From the NCBI RefSeq assembly GCF_000430545.1, contig NZ_AUMF01000013.1, forward strand, positions 62,001 to 126,000: a stretch of DNA of 64,000 nucleotides, read 5' to 3'. Position 1 is the first letter of the stretch. The number at the start of each line of letters is the position of its first letter. The notes beneath the pieces were generated by a model. The model was not told the DNA's origin and did no database searches. It was given only the letters and a program-made list of their open reading frames with translations. The position numbers were made by a program, and so were the translations under genes. The DNA comes from Tenacibaculum ovolyticum DSM 18103 (GTDB lineage Bacteria; Bacteroidota; Bacteroidia; Flavobacteriales; Flavobacteriaceae). Shown here piece after piece: positions 29,092 through 39,363 of the stretch.

Positions 29092-29487
29092 ATGTCAACA
29101 ACAATAAACACCGCAGTAGAAACAGTATATTTTAAAGGTACAATGGGCTTTGTTCCGAACCTTTTAGCAACTATCGTTAATTTTTCTTTATTAGTACATC
29201 CAGAAAATCATACCGTAAGCGGAACTGTTACAATTAATGTAGGTACTGATAAGAAAACATATACAGGTAAAGTAACTGGTACTGTTTACTCAACTGGTTA
29301 TGGTGATATCGTTCGAGTACTAAGCTTAAATGGAAGTATTCCTTCTGATAACAAATTAACTCCACTTCAATTTCCTTTTGAAGCAAACATGGCCTTAAAA
29401 GCTGACTGGAGTGGTACTGGAGGTTTTTCTTTTCAAGGATACCACGAAGAAAAAGTACCTGTAAAAGCAGATACTTTTAATTTATAA
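29092..29487 (+). CDS. Leaderless beta-rich protein, unknown
   Basis: A 131-residue protein rich in Thr, Val and Gly with alternating strands (TVSGTVTINVGTDKKTYTGK, FPFEANMALKADWSGTGGF). No signal peptide, no Cys. Function unknown. Same transcription unit as the 124-residue gene by spacing. Confidence 0.7.
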   Translation: MSTTINTAVETVYFKGTMGFVPNLLATIVNFSLLVHPENHTVSGTVTINVGTDKKTYTGKVTGTVYSTGYGDIVRVLSLNGSIPSDNKLTPLQFPFEANMALKADWSGTGGFSFQGYHEEKVPVKADTFNL

Positions 29488-29503
29488 ACCTAAAACAAAA
29501 GTT

Positions 29504-29572
29504 ATGTCATTTCAATTAAGGAATGGTAAAAAATTAAATACTACTATTACAGTAAAAAACCTCAGATTTTAA
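29504..29572 (+). CDS. Very short frame ending inside a terminator
   Basis: Twenty-two codons (MSFQLRNGKKLNTTITVKN plus three) begin 16 bases after the previous gene, with the same ATG-TCA style start as its neighbours. The stop codon lies in the loop of the terminator hairpin. It may be the stump of a third leaderless gene or chance. Confidence 0.25.
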   Translation: MSFQLRNGKKLNTTITVKNLRF

Positions 29573-29589
29573 AATCTGAGGTTTTTTTA
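29554..29589. terminator. Bidirectional terminator between the island genes and the M1 peptidase
   Basis: A long stem (AAAAACCTCAGATTTT with AAAATCTGAGGTTTTT) with almost no loop, flanked by A and T tracts, serving converging units. Confidence 0.85.
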
Positions 29590-29614
29590 ATTTATTATAG
29601 AATGTAGTAATATA

Positions 29615-31471
29615 TTACTCTTTATACCCTAACATATCATCAATCGTATTTGCTGTTACCGAATGGTAGTTTGATCTTGATTTCTTATAAATAGCTAATC
29701 CTTCAGCAACTTTGTTACTATCTTTATAAGCTTTAAAAATAGTTGATACATACCAACGTCTACCAACACTTGTTAAGAAAGCTTCAATAGTAGCATCTAC
29801 ATTATTACCTCTATAATTATGTGTTATTGCTTTTTCAAACCAAACCATTGCAATGTATGAATTGGTTGAATTTGTTAAATTAAAAGTATCATCAAGTGTT
29901 GTTAATTGCTCAACTGTAATTTCTTTAGGAAAATTACGAACAAAGTGTACCCACTCTTGCGTTGTCCAATCTTTTGTTAAGCTAGCGTCAATCTTATTTT
30001 TAGTTATAAATTCAGATAGTATTTTTTCTACACTGCTAAATTTATCAGAAGTAATTATAGCTTGGTTTTTTGGTACACCTGGTTTATAAATCCATTCTTT
30101 TGTATTAAATTCAATCGTATTTTTTTCTAAAAGATTCGTATTTAAATACGCTATAAACTTTTCTGTAGTCATTGTAGAAAAAGCATGTGTCTTAAAATAA
30201 TTTTTCAAAAACACATCAAACTTTTCTCTACCTACAGTTTCTTCTAAAGTTCTAAGAAATAAGTATCCTTTATCATAAGCGATACTATTCATTCCGTCAT
30301 CAGGATTACGACCTTTTAAATCAAGCTTTAACTTAGTATCATTAGGAGCATCTTTAAAACCTTCTAATTCATCTTCTAAATCTTGTCTTCCAATAAGTGC
30401 TAACATATTAGCTCTATCCTTACCATATAAAGCTTCCATAATACGTAGTTCAAAATAAACAGTAAAACCTTCGTTTAACCAAAAATCATCCCAAGTTGCA
30501 TTTGTTACTAAATTACCTGACCACGAATGTGCTAATTCATGCGCTATTAAAGAAGTTAAACTCTTATCTCCTGCAATGACAGTAGGTGTAGCAAATGTTA
30601 AACGCGGGTTTTCCATTCCTCCAAAAGGAAAACTAGGTGGCAAAACAATAACATCAAACTGCTCCCAGTCATAATCTCCATATAAGTTTTCGGCAGCTGA
30701 AACCATTTTTTCCATATCAGAGAACTCTTCATGAGCTTTAGCTAGCATCGATTTTTCTGCATAAATTCCTGTTCTTTTACTAACAGCTTTGTATTCTATA
30801 TTTCCAACTGATAATGCTATTAGGTATGGAGAAATAGCTTGTTTCATTTTAAAATTATAAACGCCATCTGCAGTTTTAGTTTTTGGATTCTCTGCACTCA
30901 TTACAGCCATTAATGATGATGGTACTTTTACTGTTGCATTATAAGTAACTCTAACTTGTGGGCTATCTTGTATTGGTATCCAAGTACGTGTTAAAATAGC
31001 TTGTCCTTGTGTAAATAAAAACGGATCTGTTTTGTCTGCTGTTTGCTGCGGACTTAACCATTGTAAAGCTTCCGTTTTACTGGTAGTATTATAGTTTACT
31101 GTTACCGTTTTTGTATTTTTAGTAATAGGAATTTTTAAAGCTTTACCTAGTTCTTTATTAAAATCTCCAAAAGAAAATTCAACTTTTTCTCCATCAGCTA
31201 GTACACTATGAATTTTTAAGAACTTCGTATCTAATATTATTTCTGAAGCTTCATTATTTGTAATATTATATGTTGCGCTTCCTTTAATCTGCTTTGAATC
31301 GAAATCAACATCAATATCTAAGTTTAAATGTGTAACAACCGCTTCGTTAGGTTTAGAAAACGAATGTGGTTCTTCTACATATTTTTTTACTTTTTTTTCT
31401 TCTTTATTTAAATCTGAACAACTTGTTATACAAATTAAGATTAAGAAACTTAATAGATTTATATTTTTCAT
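29615..31471 (-). CDS. M1-family metallopeptidase lipoprotein (LTA4-hydrolase type)
   Basis: A zinc aminopeptidase anchored as a lipoprotein: signal peptide with lipobox (CITSCSDLNK) from ATG 31471, about 618 residues. An upstream in-frame start at 31519 would bury the signal peptide and is rejected. The substrate-anchoring GGMENPRLTFA and the zinc site HELAHSWSGN ... WLNEGFTVYFE are intact; the C-terminal third is helical as in leukotriene-A4-hydrolase-like enzymes. It interrupts the island on the opposite strand. Confidence 0.93.
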   Translation of the reverse strand: MKNINLLSFLILICITSCSDLNKEEKKVKKYVEEPHSFSKPNEAVVTHLNLDIDVDFDSKQIKGSATYNITNNEASEIILDTKFLKIHSVLADGEKVEFSFGDFNKELGKALKIPITKNTKTVTVNYNTTSKTEALQWLSPQQTADKTDPFLFTQGQAILTRTWIPIQDSPQVRVTYNATVKVPSSLMAVMSAENPKTKTADGVYNFKMKQAISPYLIALSVGNIEYKAVSKRTGIYAEKSMLAKAHEEFSDMEKMVSAAENLYGDYDWEQFDVIVLPPSFPFGGMENPRLTFATPTVIAGDKSLTSLIAHELAHSWSGNLVTNATWDDFWLNEGFTVYFELRIMEALYGKDRANMLALIGRQDLEDELEGFKDAPNDTKLKLDLKGRNPDDGMNSIAYDKGYLFLRTLEETVGREKFDVFLKNYFKTHAFSTMTTEKFIAYLNTNLLEKNTIEFNTKEWIYKPGVPKNQAIITSDKFSSVEKILSEFITKNKIDASLTKDWTTQEWVHFVRNFPKEITVEQLTTLDDTFNLTNSTNSYIAMVWFEKAITHNYRGNNVDATIEAFLTSVGRRWYVSTIFKAYKDSNKVAEGLAIYKKSRSNYHSVTANTIDDMLGYKE

Positions 31472-31586
31472 GATGTGGTTTTGTGACACGAAAGTATTAT
31501 TATATTTTATAATATTCATTTTATTGAATTAATATTTTTAATCCTTTTTAAAAGCTACCTCTAATAAAAAAACTACATCATTTCCC

Positions 31587-31602
31587 GTAAACATTATAGC
31601 TA
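31587..31602. promoter_or_regulatory. Possible shared regulatory element, site 2
   Basis: GTAAACATTATAGCTA, 181 bases before the GH64-like gene, in the divergent spacer with the M1 peptidase. See site 1 at 28563. The remainder of this 296-base spacer shows no gene. Confidence 0.3.
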
Positions 31603-31767
31603 GCTTTAAAATACACTTGTAAGTATTATTTAAAATTCATTCTCTGTTTTCCCCTTCTTATGTATAAATTTTAGAGCCTCATTCCTTTTTTATAAATCTT
31701 CAACAAGCTAAACTACTTTTAAAAAAGAAAGCAAATAATCCTTTTTATAACCTCAAAACTTACGAAT

Positions 31768-33072
31768 ATGAATGTATTAACTGTAAAATTTAAAAATGAA
31801 AGTAAATTACCTGATTCTGATGTATCTATTGGGTTTGTTCCTGGTGGAGCCAATGCCTTTAATTTAAGTTATTCTGCTGGAAAAGATATTTTACCTCTAA
31901 ATGAAACTAAAGAAAACGGTAATTGGTATAAATTAGAAGAACTACAAGATGGTGTTCAAATTGAAAACTTTAGTGGTCGTATTTACGTGTCTTATGGAGA
32001 AACATGGAAAGTTTTAAAAAATGATTACGAACCTGCTCAAAACATTACAGATCCAAATTTCTTTCTTCGTTACGATAAAATGGAACTAACTTTTAATGGA
32101 GATCCTGCTGATGTTGCCGATTTAACAAGCATTGATTATTGGAGTATTCCTATGAAATTAGAAACTTTTTATAAAAACACTTCAGTTCAAACTGATTTAG
32201 GAAATAAAAAAGGAGTTACTTCAAGTCAAATATATAATGCATTAAATATATTAACTACTCCACCAAAATCTGGGCAATCAAATGCAAAACCAGCTTTAGT
32301 TCCTGGTACATTTAAACAAAATGCTAATCAACCTGGATCTGGATTTGCTCGTATTATTGGCCCTTCTTCATATCCACCAATTGGAGGAGTTCCAGTGATT
32401 CCGTATAATCTTTTTAATGATTATTTAACTTTTTTAAATGAAAACTTCGGAAAAACTCCGATTGCAAACCCAATCATAATTGAAGGGTTAGGTAATGGAA
32501 TAATTGCTACTATTTCTGGGCATTTTAACGGAGTTGGTCCTAATGTACCTTCTTCTGGACCGCAAAGCGCTCAAGATTATGATTTAAAAGCTTCTATTGA
32601 TGCTGATTTAAATGTAACCTTAAAAGGTAAAATAGGTGGCACAGAAACTACAATGGAGTTTACAAAAGCTAACCTTATTAGCCCTGTAGGTATTTATGGA
32701 GCAAATGCAGCGTTTTCTTTAAATAAAGGAAGTGAAGAAAATCCTGCAAATGATGTTTATGGATGGATTACTGGTGATTTACTTGCTGGGTTTAATATCG
32801 GTGCTATAGGCTCTGTTACAGAAATAAATCAGGAAAAAGTTGGAGCAATGAAAAGTAGTAGCTGGTTTAGTAAAGTACCTAACACAAAATTATTTTCGAA
32901 CTTACAAAGTAAAACTACGAATTACAATCAATATGCGGCAGCTTTACAGCCATTATCTGATGCTTATAACTTTGCATATTCTGATCGTTTTTCAGCAGTT
33001 CAAATATCTTTAAATCCAGCTACAGTTGATGAATTACAATTATCGTTTTTTAACGTAGAAACATTACTATAA
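31768..33072 (+). CDS. GH64/thaumatin-like protein without signal peptide
   Basis: A 434-residue protein resembling beta-1,3-glucanase family GH64 and its thaumatin-like fold. Visible matches are LTVKFKNESKLPDSDVSIGF at the start, FSGRIYVSYG (68-77), and the pair of acidic residues in KMELTF (Glu 106) and SIDYWSIPMK (Asp 123), which fit the positions of the two catalytic acids in GH64. The C-terminal half is a Gly/Asn-rich beta region. GH64 enzymes are normally exported, yet there is no signal peptide here. Activity is inferred, not certain. Confidence 0.65.
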   Translation: MNVLTVKFKNESKLPDSDVSIGFVPGGANAFNLSYSAGKDILPLNETKENGNWYKLEELQDGVQIENFSGRIYVSYGETWKVLKNDYEPAQNITDPNFFLRYDKMELTFNGDPADVADLTSIDYWSIPMKLETFYKNTSVQTDLGNKKGVTSSQIYNALNILTTPPKSGQSNAKPALVPGTFKQNANQPGSGFARIIGPSSYPPIGGVPVIPYNLFNDYLTFLNENFGKTPIANPIIIEGLGNGIIATISGHFNGVGPNVPSSGPQSAQDYDLKASIDADLNVTLKGKIGGTETTMEFTKANLISPVGIYGANAAFSLNKGSEENPANDVYGWITGDLLAGFNIGAIGSVTEINQEKVGAMKSSSWFSKVPNTKLFSNLQSKTTNYNQYAAALQPLSDAYNFAYSDRFSAVQISLNPATVDELQLSFFNVETLL

Positions 33073-33077
33073 AAGTA

Positions 33078-33114
33078 AAAAGAAAAGCAGATTTTAAAAA
33101 TCTGCTTTTCTTTT
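33078..33114. terminator. Bidirectional terminator between the GH64-like gene and adenine deaminase
   Basis: Stem AAGAAAAGCAGATTT with AAATCTGCTTTTCTT and a short loop; the last bases overlap the adenine deaminase stop codon. Confidence 0.85.
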
Positions 33115-34732
33115 ATATTTCTAAAGATGTAAATTTAAATGTATTACCATCAAACAACCCTTTATCAGATAACTTTAAAGATGGAATTACTAATAACGCC
33201 ATAAATGATAAACTCATGTAAGGTGCACGTAACGTGCTTCCCATTTGTTTAGCCATTTTATCTAATTCAGCATACGATTTACCTATTTCTTCAGCCGATT
33301 TATCACTCATAATCCCTGCCACTGGCAATGAAACTATTTTTTCTTCTGACTTAGTAACAGCACAAACTCCGCCTCTATTCTCAATTAATAAATTTACAGC
33401 CCTACAAATTGCTTCATCAGAAACACCAACGGCTATTATATTATGTGAATCATGCCCTACAGAACTTGCGATTGCTCCTTCTTTTAATCCAAAATTCTTA
33501 ATAAATGCGATTGAAGGTTCAGCATTTTTATAACGATTTACAACCGTCATTTTTAACACATCATTTTGGGTATTTGAAACTAAATTTCCGTCTTTTATTA
33601 AAGAGTTTGCTTCAATTTCATTGGTTACCAATTCTCCATCTAAAGCCTCAATAACTCTAATTTTTTCTGCAGATGATTTAAATTCAAAATCAGTAACATT
33701 CTTTTTATCTGTATCAAAATTATTCAATACTTCAAAATCTACTGATTTTACAAATGATTCTCCGTTTTCACTAACTAATTCACCGTTTATATACGTTTGT
33801 AAAACATTAAATTTTTCTAAACTATCAACAACAATAAAATCGGCATCATCTCCTTTCTCTAATAAACCAACATCTAAATTGTAATGTTTTACTGGGTTAA
33901 TACAGGCAGCTTGCAATACTTTAAAAACATTAACACCTTTCGATACTGCGCGCTCACATAACTGGTTAATATGCCCGACTAATAAATCATCTGGATGCTT
34001 GTCATCTGAACAAAACATCATATTTTCAAAATGATCAGGCAATAAATCAATTAAAGCCTCAAAATTTTTGGCGGCACTACCTTCACGAATAATAACTTTC
34101 ATTCCTTTTTGAAGCTTCTCTAAAGCTTCTTCGTAGGTAAAGCATTCGTGATCGGTTGTTATACCTGCCGATATGTATTTAGTTACATCATCACCTCTTA
34201 AACCTGGCGCATGCCCATCTATAGGTTTGTTATTATTCTTAGCGTGTTGAATCTTTTTTAAAACCTCTTCATCGTCAAACAAAACACCTGGATAATTCAT
34301 CATTTCAGCCAGGTATTTAATATCCGGATTTTCCATCATCAATTTTATGTCATCCGAATCGATAATAGCACCTGCACTTTCAAAAGAGGTAGCTGGCACG
34401 CATGATGGTGCTCCGAAATTAAATTTTAACGGAACTTTCTTTCCGTTTTCAATCATAAAATCAACACCTTTAACTCCTAATACATTTGCTATTTCATGCG
34501 GATCAGAAACAGTAGCCACTGTTCCGTGTGTTACAGCTATTTTTGCAAATTCTGATGGCACTAACATTGAACTTTCAATATGAATGTGCGCATCTACAAA
34601 CCCAGGAATAATAAAATTTTCTTGAGAATGATTTACTTCTCGAATCTCTTTGATTTTACCATCTACAACCTCAACCGTTCCCTTATAGATTCGTTTATTC
34701 TTTACATCAACTATATTTCCTTGTATAATCAT
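33113..34732 (-). CDS. ade: Adenine deaminase
   Basis: Amidohydrolase that converts adenine to hypoxanthine for purine salvage. 539 residues, normal length. The metal site begins with [12 protein letters not shown]; further family blocks are [39 protein letters not shown] and [11 protein letters not shown]. The C-terminal AdeC domain holds [13 protein letters not shown]. Single gene. Confidence 0.95.
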   Translation of the reverse strand: MIIQGNIVDVKNKRIYKGTVEVVDGKIKEIREVNHSQENFIIPGFVDAHIHIESSMLVPSEFAKIAVTHGTVATVSDPHEIANVLGVKGVDFMIENGKKVPLKFNFGAPSCVPATSFESAGAIIDSDDIKLMMENPDIKYLAEMMNYPGVLFDDEEVLKKIQHAKNNNKPIDGHAPGLRGDDVTKYISAGITTDHECFTYEEALEKLQKGMKVIIREGSAAKNFEALIDLLPDHFENMMFCSDDKHPDDLLVGHINQLCERAVSKGVNVFKVLQAACINPVKHYNLDVGLLEKGDDADFIVVDSLEKFNVLQTYINGELVSENGESFVKSVDFEVLNNFDTDKKNVTDFEFKSSAEKIRVIEALDGELVTNEIEANSLIKDGNLVSNTQNDVLKMTVVNRYKNAEPSIAFIKNFGLKEGAIASSVGHDSHNIIAVGVSDEAICRAVNLLIENRGGVCAVTKSEEKIVSLPVAGIMSDKSAEEIGKSYAELDKMAKQMGSTLRAPYMSLSFMALLVIPSLKLSDKGLFDGNTFKFTSLEI

Positions 34733-34784
34733 ATCATGTTATAAAAACTGTTGTTAATTCACTAAGAAATCAACCACAATAAAT

Positions 34785-35540
34785 TTATTTAATTTCTCTT
34801 ATTTTTATAAGCTCAGTAACCTCTAATACATTACCATACTCAGCTGCAAACCCATCAAGGGCTTTTGGTAACATCTTACCTTTTACCTCTACAAAAACAG
34901 ATGTGTACGGCTTTTTATTTTTTGTTAGCTTATCATATTTTTCTCCTACTAAATTTTCACTATCTAAAAACCAAACACCTAGTTTATAACCTTCTATTTC
35001 TATAGAACTTACCTCGTGCCCAACTACTAACTTTCCTTTATAAGTTTTTATTACTACCGCTGTTTTTTTATCAAAAACTAAGTAATCTGTATCTGAAAAA
35101 TATAAATGCAAGATATTATTATCTATTATTTTTCTTTTATTTGTTTTTCTTAAAATCGACAAATAGGCATCTTCTTCTTTCATTATCTCATCTGAACAAA
35201 GCATTTCTGTCGAAGCTATACTTTTTATTAAGATAGTTGCATCTATAGTACTTTCTTTATATGCTCCAAAATAAGAGTTACATCCAGCATACCCATTTAA
35301 TTCTTTTTTAAAATCTAAGTTTATAGTAACCTCTTCATTTTTTTTTATAAACTCACCATTAATTTGCTTCCCTTTATAAATCCATTCGGTATTTTCTAAC
35401 GATTTTATTTCTTTAATTTCTTCACCTTTATCAGTAATTCTCTTATCTAAATTATTACTAACTTCTTTCTTTTTATTATTACAAGCTATACTTATTATTG
35501 TTAGTAAAAATAATAATATTCCTATTCTTTTTATCTTCAT
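34785..35540 (-). CDS. META-domain lipoprotein
   Basis: A 251-residue lipoprotein from ATG 35540 (an ATA-context upstream start at 35564 adds eight residues). Lipobox ISIACNNKKK. Residues ~45-140 are a META/HslJ-like domain (NTEWIYKGKQI, ELNGYAGCNSYFGAY, TEMLCSDEIMKEEDAYL). A second beta-rich domain follows, with KGKMLPKALDGFA near the end. META lipoproteins are periplasmic or outer-membrane proteins of unclear role, sometimes stress-linked. Confidence 0.8.
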   Translation of the reverse strand: MKIKRIGILLFLLTIISIACNNKKKEVSNNLDKRITDKGEEIKEIKSLENTEWIYKGKQINGEFIKKNEEVTINLDFKKELNGYAGCNSYFGAYKESTIDATILIKSIASTEMLCSDEIMKEEDAYLSILRKTNKRKIIDNNILHLYFSDTDYLVFDKKTAVVIKTYKGKLVVGHEVSSIEIEGYKLGVWFLDSENLVGEKYDKLTKNKKPYTSVFVEVKGKMLPKALDGFAAEYGNVLEVTELIKIREIK

Positions 35541-35749
35541 ACTTTTTAAAATATCTAATATCAATTCGGGTATAAAATAATTGTAAATAAATATACTTTA
35601 ATTTCCGCTAGTTTAAGGCATAAAATTGAAACGTAGCCTTAGTTCTGTTTCAATTTTATAGGCGAATAAATACTAGAAAAGTAAACGTATTTTACCGATT
35701 ATATTATATCTGAATTAATCTGATTTTACATCAGACGAAATATAAACAA

Positions 35750-35777
35750 AAAAAGCATCCAAAATTGGATGCTTTTC
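35750..35777 (-). terminator. Terminator of pckA
   Basis: Stem AAAAGCATCCA with TGGATGCTTTT and a 4-base loop, T run on the minus strand. Confidence 0.85.
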
Positions 35778-35796
35778 TATATAATATATAAAAATA

Positions 35797-37407
35797 TTAA
35801 AGGGCGTATCTTTGCGGTCCACCTCTTCTTATTTCTTCACTAGCATATTCTTCAAATTGTTTAAAGTTTTCTCTAAATGCATTTGATAATTTGAATGCTG
35901 TTTTGTAATATAATTCATCGTTATTCCAAGTTGTTCTTGGACTCAAAATAGCATCTGGAACTCCAGGACATGTTCTTGGTTGTGCTACACCAAAGACAGA
36001 ATGAATATGATAGTCTTCATAAGTATAATCACCTAAATCACCATTAAGTACTGCGGTAATCATTGCTCTAGTATATTTTAATGCCATTCTTTTACCAACA
36101 CCATATTGACCACCAGACCAACCTGTATTAACTAACCAAACATTAACTCCAGCGTCTTTCATTTTTTTACTTAACATCTCAGCATAACGCGTAGGATGTA
36201 ATGGCATAAATGGTGCCCCAAAACAAGCTGAAAAACTTGGTACTGGTTCTGTTACTCCTGCTTCTGTACCTGCTACTTTAGCAGTATACCCTGAAATGAA
36301 GTGATATGCAGCTTGACTAGGTGTTAACTTAGAAATAGGAGGCAATACTCCAAAAGCATCTGCTGTTAAGAAAAATATATTTTTAGGGTTCTCTCCTGCT
36401 GAAGGAACTCTAATGTTTTCAATATGATGAATAGGATAACTTACACGTGTATTTTGTGTAATTGATGTGTCATGAAAATCTACATTTCCTGCTGCATCCA
36501 TAACTACGTTTTCAAGAATTGCTCCTTTTTTAATAGCTGCGTATATCTCTGGTTCTTTATCTTTAGAAAGATCAATTACTTTAGCATAACATCCTCCTTC
36601 AAAATTAAATACAGTATTCTCTGATGTCCAACCATGTTCATCGTCTCCAATTAAACTACGGTTAGGGTCAGTAGATAAAGTTGTTTTTCCTGTACCTGAT
36701 AATCCGAAGAAAATAGCAGTATCACCTTCTTTACCAATATTTGCAGAACAGTGCATTGGTAATGTGTTTTTAAACACAGGTAAAATAAAGTTTAATGCAG
36801 AAAAAATTCCTTTTTTGATTTCACCAGTATAACCAGTTCCTCCAATTAAAGCAATCTTTTTCTCGAAGTTTAAAATAGCAAAATTATGCTGACGTGTTCC
36901 ATCAACTTCTGGGTTTGCCATAAAACCAGGAGCATTAACTACTGTCCATTCAGGAGAAAAATCTTTTAATTCTTCTGCCGTTGGGCGTAAAAACATGTTG
37001 TAAGCAAACATGTTACTCCAAGGATATTCATTTACAACTCTAATATTTAACTTATAGTTTTCATCTGCACATGCATAACTATCACGTACGAAAACTTCTT
37101 TGTTAGAAAGATAATCTGTTACCTTATTATATAGTTTGTCGAATTTATCTGAATCGAAAGGTATGTTTATATCTCCCCACCAGATTTCATCTTTTGTTAT
37201 ATCGTCTTTAACGATAAAACGATCCATTGGTGAACGTCCAGTAAATTCACCCGTTTCAACAGCTAATGCTCCTGAACTAGAATTTACTCCTTGTTTTTTT
37301 TCAATCGTTGTATCGTGTAATTCGTCTGATGTTAATTGATAACGAATCGTAGCTCCTTTAATTCCTAAGTTGTCTAACGAAATCGTTTTCGTATCAAGAT
37401 TTTTCAT
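35797..37407 (-). CDS. pckA: Phosphoenolpyruvate carboxykinase (ATP)
   Basis: Makes PEP from oxaloacetate and ATP, the entry to gluconeogenesis. 536 residues. P-loop GLSGTGKTTLS, metal-binding GDDEHGW and FEGGCYAK, substrate loop TGEFTGRSPMDRF, and the C-terminal TRAMITAVLNG are all present. A TATTTTTG -7 box lies on the minus strand at 37447-37440, 32 bases before the ATG, without a clear -33 partner. Confidence 0.97.
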   Translation of the reverse strand: MKNLDTKTISLDNLGIKGATIRYQLTSDELHDTTIEKKQGVNSSSGALAVETGEFTGRSPMDRFIVKDDITKDEIWWGDINIPFDSDKFDKLYNKVTDYLSNKEVFVRDSYACADENYKLNIRVVNEYPWSNMFAYNMFLRPTAEELKDFSPEWTVVNAPGFMANPEVDGTRQHNFAILNFEKKIALIGGTGYTGEIKKGIFSALNFILPVFKNTLPMHCSANIGKEGDTAIFFGLSGTGKTTLSTDPNRSLIGDDEHGWTSENTVFNFEGGCYAKVIDLSKDKEPEIYAAIKKGAILENVVMDAAGNVDFHDTSITQNTRVSYPIHHIENIRVPSAGENPKNIFFLTADAFGVLPPISKLTPSQAAYHFISGYTAKVAGTEAGVTEPVPSFSACFGAPFMPLHPTRYAEMLSKKMKDAGVNVWLVNTGWSGGQYGVGKRMALKYTRAMITAVLNGDLGDYTYEDYHIHSVFGVAQPRTCPGVPDAILSPRTTWNNDELYYKTAFKLSNAFRENFKQFEEYASEEIRRGGPQRYAL

Positions 37408-37487
37408 CTTAAATTAATTTAGTTGTGTTTAATTTGACACAAAAATAGTTCTTTTTGATTAAATTTATTAGTCATTGAAAAAAATTA

Positions 37488-37874
37488 TCAACTATTCTTT
37501 TTAATAACTTTTTTTGAAAACTGGAAAAACAGCATAGACCAACCTATTATTAACAAAACACCTCCTAGTGGAGTTACAAACCAAATTGATTTTGCTGGTA
37601 CTTTTAACAAATGAATTACATAAATAGATCCCGAAAACAATATAATTCCTCCAATTAAGAAGAAACTAATTGTATTTTTTTGTTTTAAACTAAACTCTTT
37701 AAATGTATTTGCAAAGAGTAGTAATAAAACATGGATAAACTGATATCTTACTGCTGTTTCAAAACTCTGCATGGCTTCTGGCGTTAATTTCGACTTTAAA
37801 GCATGTGCACCAAAGGCTCCAAGAACCACAGCGACGATTCCTAATAGCGATGCTATTGTTAAATTTTTATACAT
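37488..37874 (-). CDS. DUF423-family membrane protein
   Basis: A 128-residue protein with four membrane helices; the N-terminal VVLGAFGAHALKSKLTPEAM block is the hallmark of DUF423 (YgdD/YwdK). Function of the family is unknown. Confidence 0.85.
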   Translation of the reverse strand: MYKNLTIASLLGIVAVVLGAFGAHALKSKLTPEAMQSFETAVRYQFIHVLLLLFANTFKEFSLKQKNTISFFLIGGIILFSGSIYVIHLLKVPAKSIWFVTPLGGVLLIIGWSMLFFQFSKKVIKKNS

Positions 37875-37954
37875 TTACTCTGTTTTTGTTTAATTTTAAA
37901 CTTTTTTAACGATATTGTGGGCTCAAATTTTAAGTTAACAAAAATACATTATAA

Positions 37955-39325
37955 ATGAGAAATATATTAATTATTGGCGCTGGTAGATCGAGTTCGTCTC
38001 TTATAAAATATTTACTAGATAAATCGACACAAGAAAATCTACAAATAACTATCGGTGACGTTTCAGTTGAAAATGCTAAAGCTATAATTAATAATCATAA
38101 AAACGCAACTGCTCTACAGCTAGATGTTTTTAATACAGAACAACGTGTTGATGCTATAAAAAAAGCAGATATTGTTATTTCTATGCTTCCTGCACGTTTT
38201 CATATTGAGGTTGCTAAAGATTGTGTTACCTATAACAAACACATGGTTACAGCTTCTTATGTTTCTGACGAGATGAAAGCTTTAGATAAAGAAGCTAAAG
38301 AAAAAGGGCTTGTTTTTATGAACGAGATTGGCTTAGATCCAGGAATAGATCACATGAGCGCAATGCAAATTATTGATAGAATTCATGAAAATGGTGCTAA
38401 AATGTTGTTGTTTGAGTCTTTTACTGGTGGTTTAGTTGCTCCTGAAAGCGATACTAATTTATGGAACTATAAGTTTACTTGGAATCCTAGAAATGTAGTA
38501 TTAGCTGGGCAAGGTGGTGCAGCAATGTTTATTCAAGAAAACACTTACAAATATATACCATATCATAAATTATTTAGAAGAACAGAGTTTTTAGATATTG
38601 ATGGGTATGGTAAGTTTGAAGGATATGCAAATCGTGATTCTTTAAAATACAGAAGTCTTTATAACCTTGAAAATATACCTACAATGTACAGAGGTACTAT
38701 TAGAAAAGTAGGTTTTTCTAGAGCTTGGAATGTTTTCGTTCAATTAGGAATGACTGATGACACGTATACTATTGAAGATTCTGAAAACATGACGTATCGT
38801 GATTTCACTAACTTATTTTTAGCATACTCTCCTACCGATTCTGTAGAACTAAAGTTTAGATTATCTCTAAAAATAGATCAAGATGATATTATGTGGGATA
38901 AATTTTTAGAATTGGATATCTTTAATCCAACTAAAAAAATTGGCCTTAAGAACGCTACTCCTGCACAAATGCTACAAAAAATACTTTCTGAAAAATGGAC
39001 GCTTGAAGCAAATGACAAAGATATGATTGTTATGCAGCATAAGTTTGGATACGAACTAAACCAAGAAAAGTATCAAATAGAAAGTAGCATGGTTATTAAA
39101 GGTGATGATCAAACATATACTGCAATGGCTAAAACAGTTGGTTTACCTGTTGCAATGGCTGCCTTAAAAATATTAAATAAGGAAATTACAACTCCTGGTG
39201 TTCAATTACCTATTAAAAAGGAAGTATATGAACCTATTTTAAAAGAATTAGAGGAATACGGAATTACTTTTGTAGAAAAAAAAGCACCTTATTTAGGTTA
39301 TAATCCTGAAAGAATAAAGGGATAA
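37955..39325 (+). CDS. Saccharopine dehydrogenase-like oxidoreductase
   Basis: A 456-residue enzyme with an N-terminal Rossmann motif (ILIIGAGRSSSSLIKYLL), a second block VISMLPARFHIEVAKDC, NEIGLDPGIDHMSAM and a C-terminal dimerisation/catalytic domain. This architecture covers saccharopine dehydrogenase (glutamate-forming) and lysine 6/1-dehydrogenases; the family is common in Bacteroidota, where lysine catabolism is the likely setting. Exact reaction not assigned. Followed by a strong terminator. Confidence 0.85.
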   Translation: MRNILIIGAGRSSSSLIKYLLDKSTQENLQITIGDVSVENAKAIINNHKNATALQLDVFNTEQRVDAIKKADIVISMLPARFHIEVAKDCVTYNKHMVTASYVSDEMKALDKEAKEKGLVFMNEIGLDPGIDHMSAMQIIDRIHENGAKMLLFESFTGGLVAPESDTNLWNYKFTWNPRNVVLAGQGGAAMFIQENTYKYIPYHKLFRRTEFLDIDGYGKFEGYANRDSLKYRSLYNLENIPTMYRGTIRKVGFSRAWNVFVQLGMTDDTYTIEDSENMTYRDFTNLFLAYSPTDSVELKFRLSLKIDQDDIMWDKFLELDIFNPTKKIGLKNATPAQMLQKILSEKWTLEANDKDMIVMQHKFGYELNQEKYQIESSMVIKGDDQTYTAMAKTVGLPVAMAALKILNKEITTPGVQLPIKKEVYEPILKELEEYGITFVEKKAPYLGYNPERIKG

Positions 39326-39363
39326 ATTTTATTCATTTTTAATAACCTTTTTATACATAAAGT

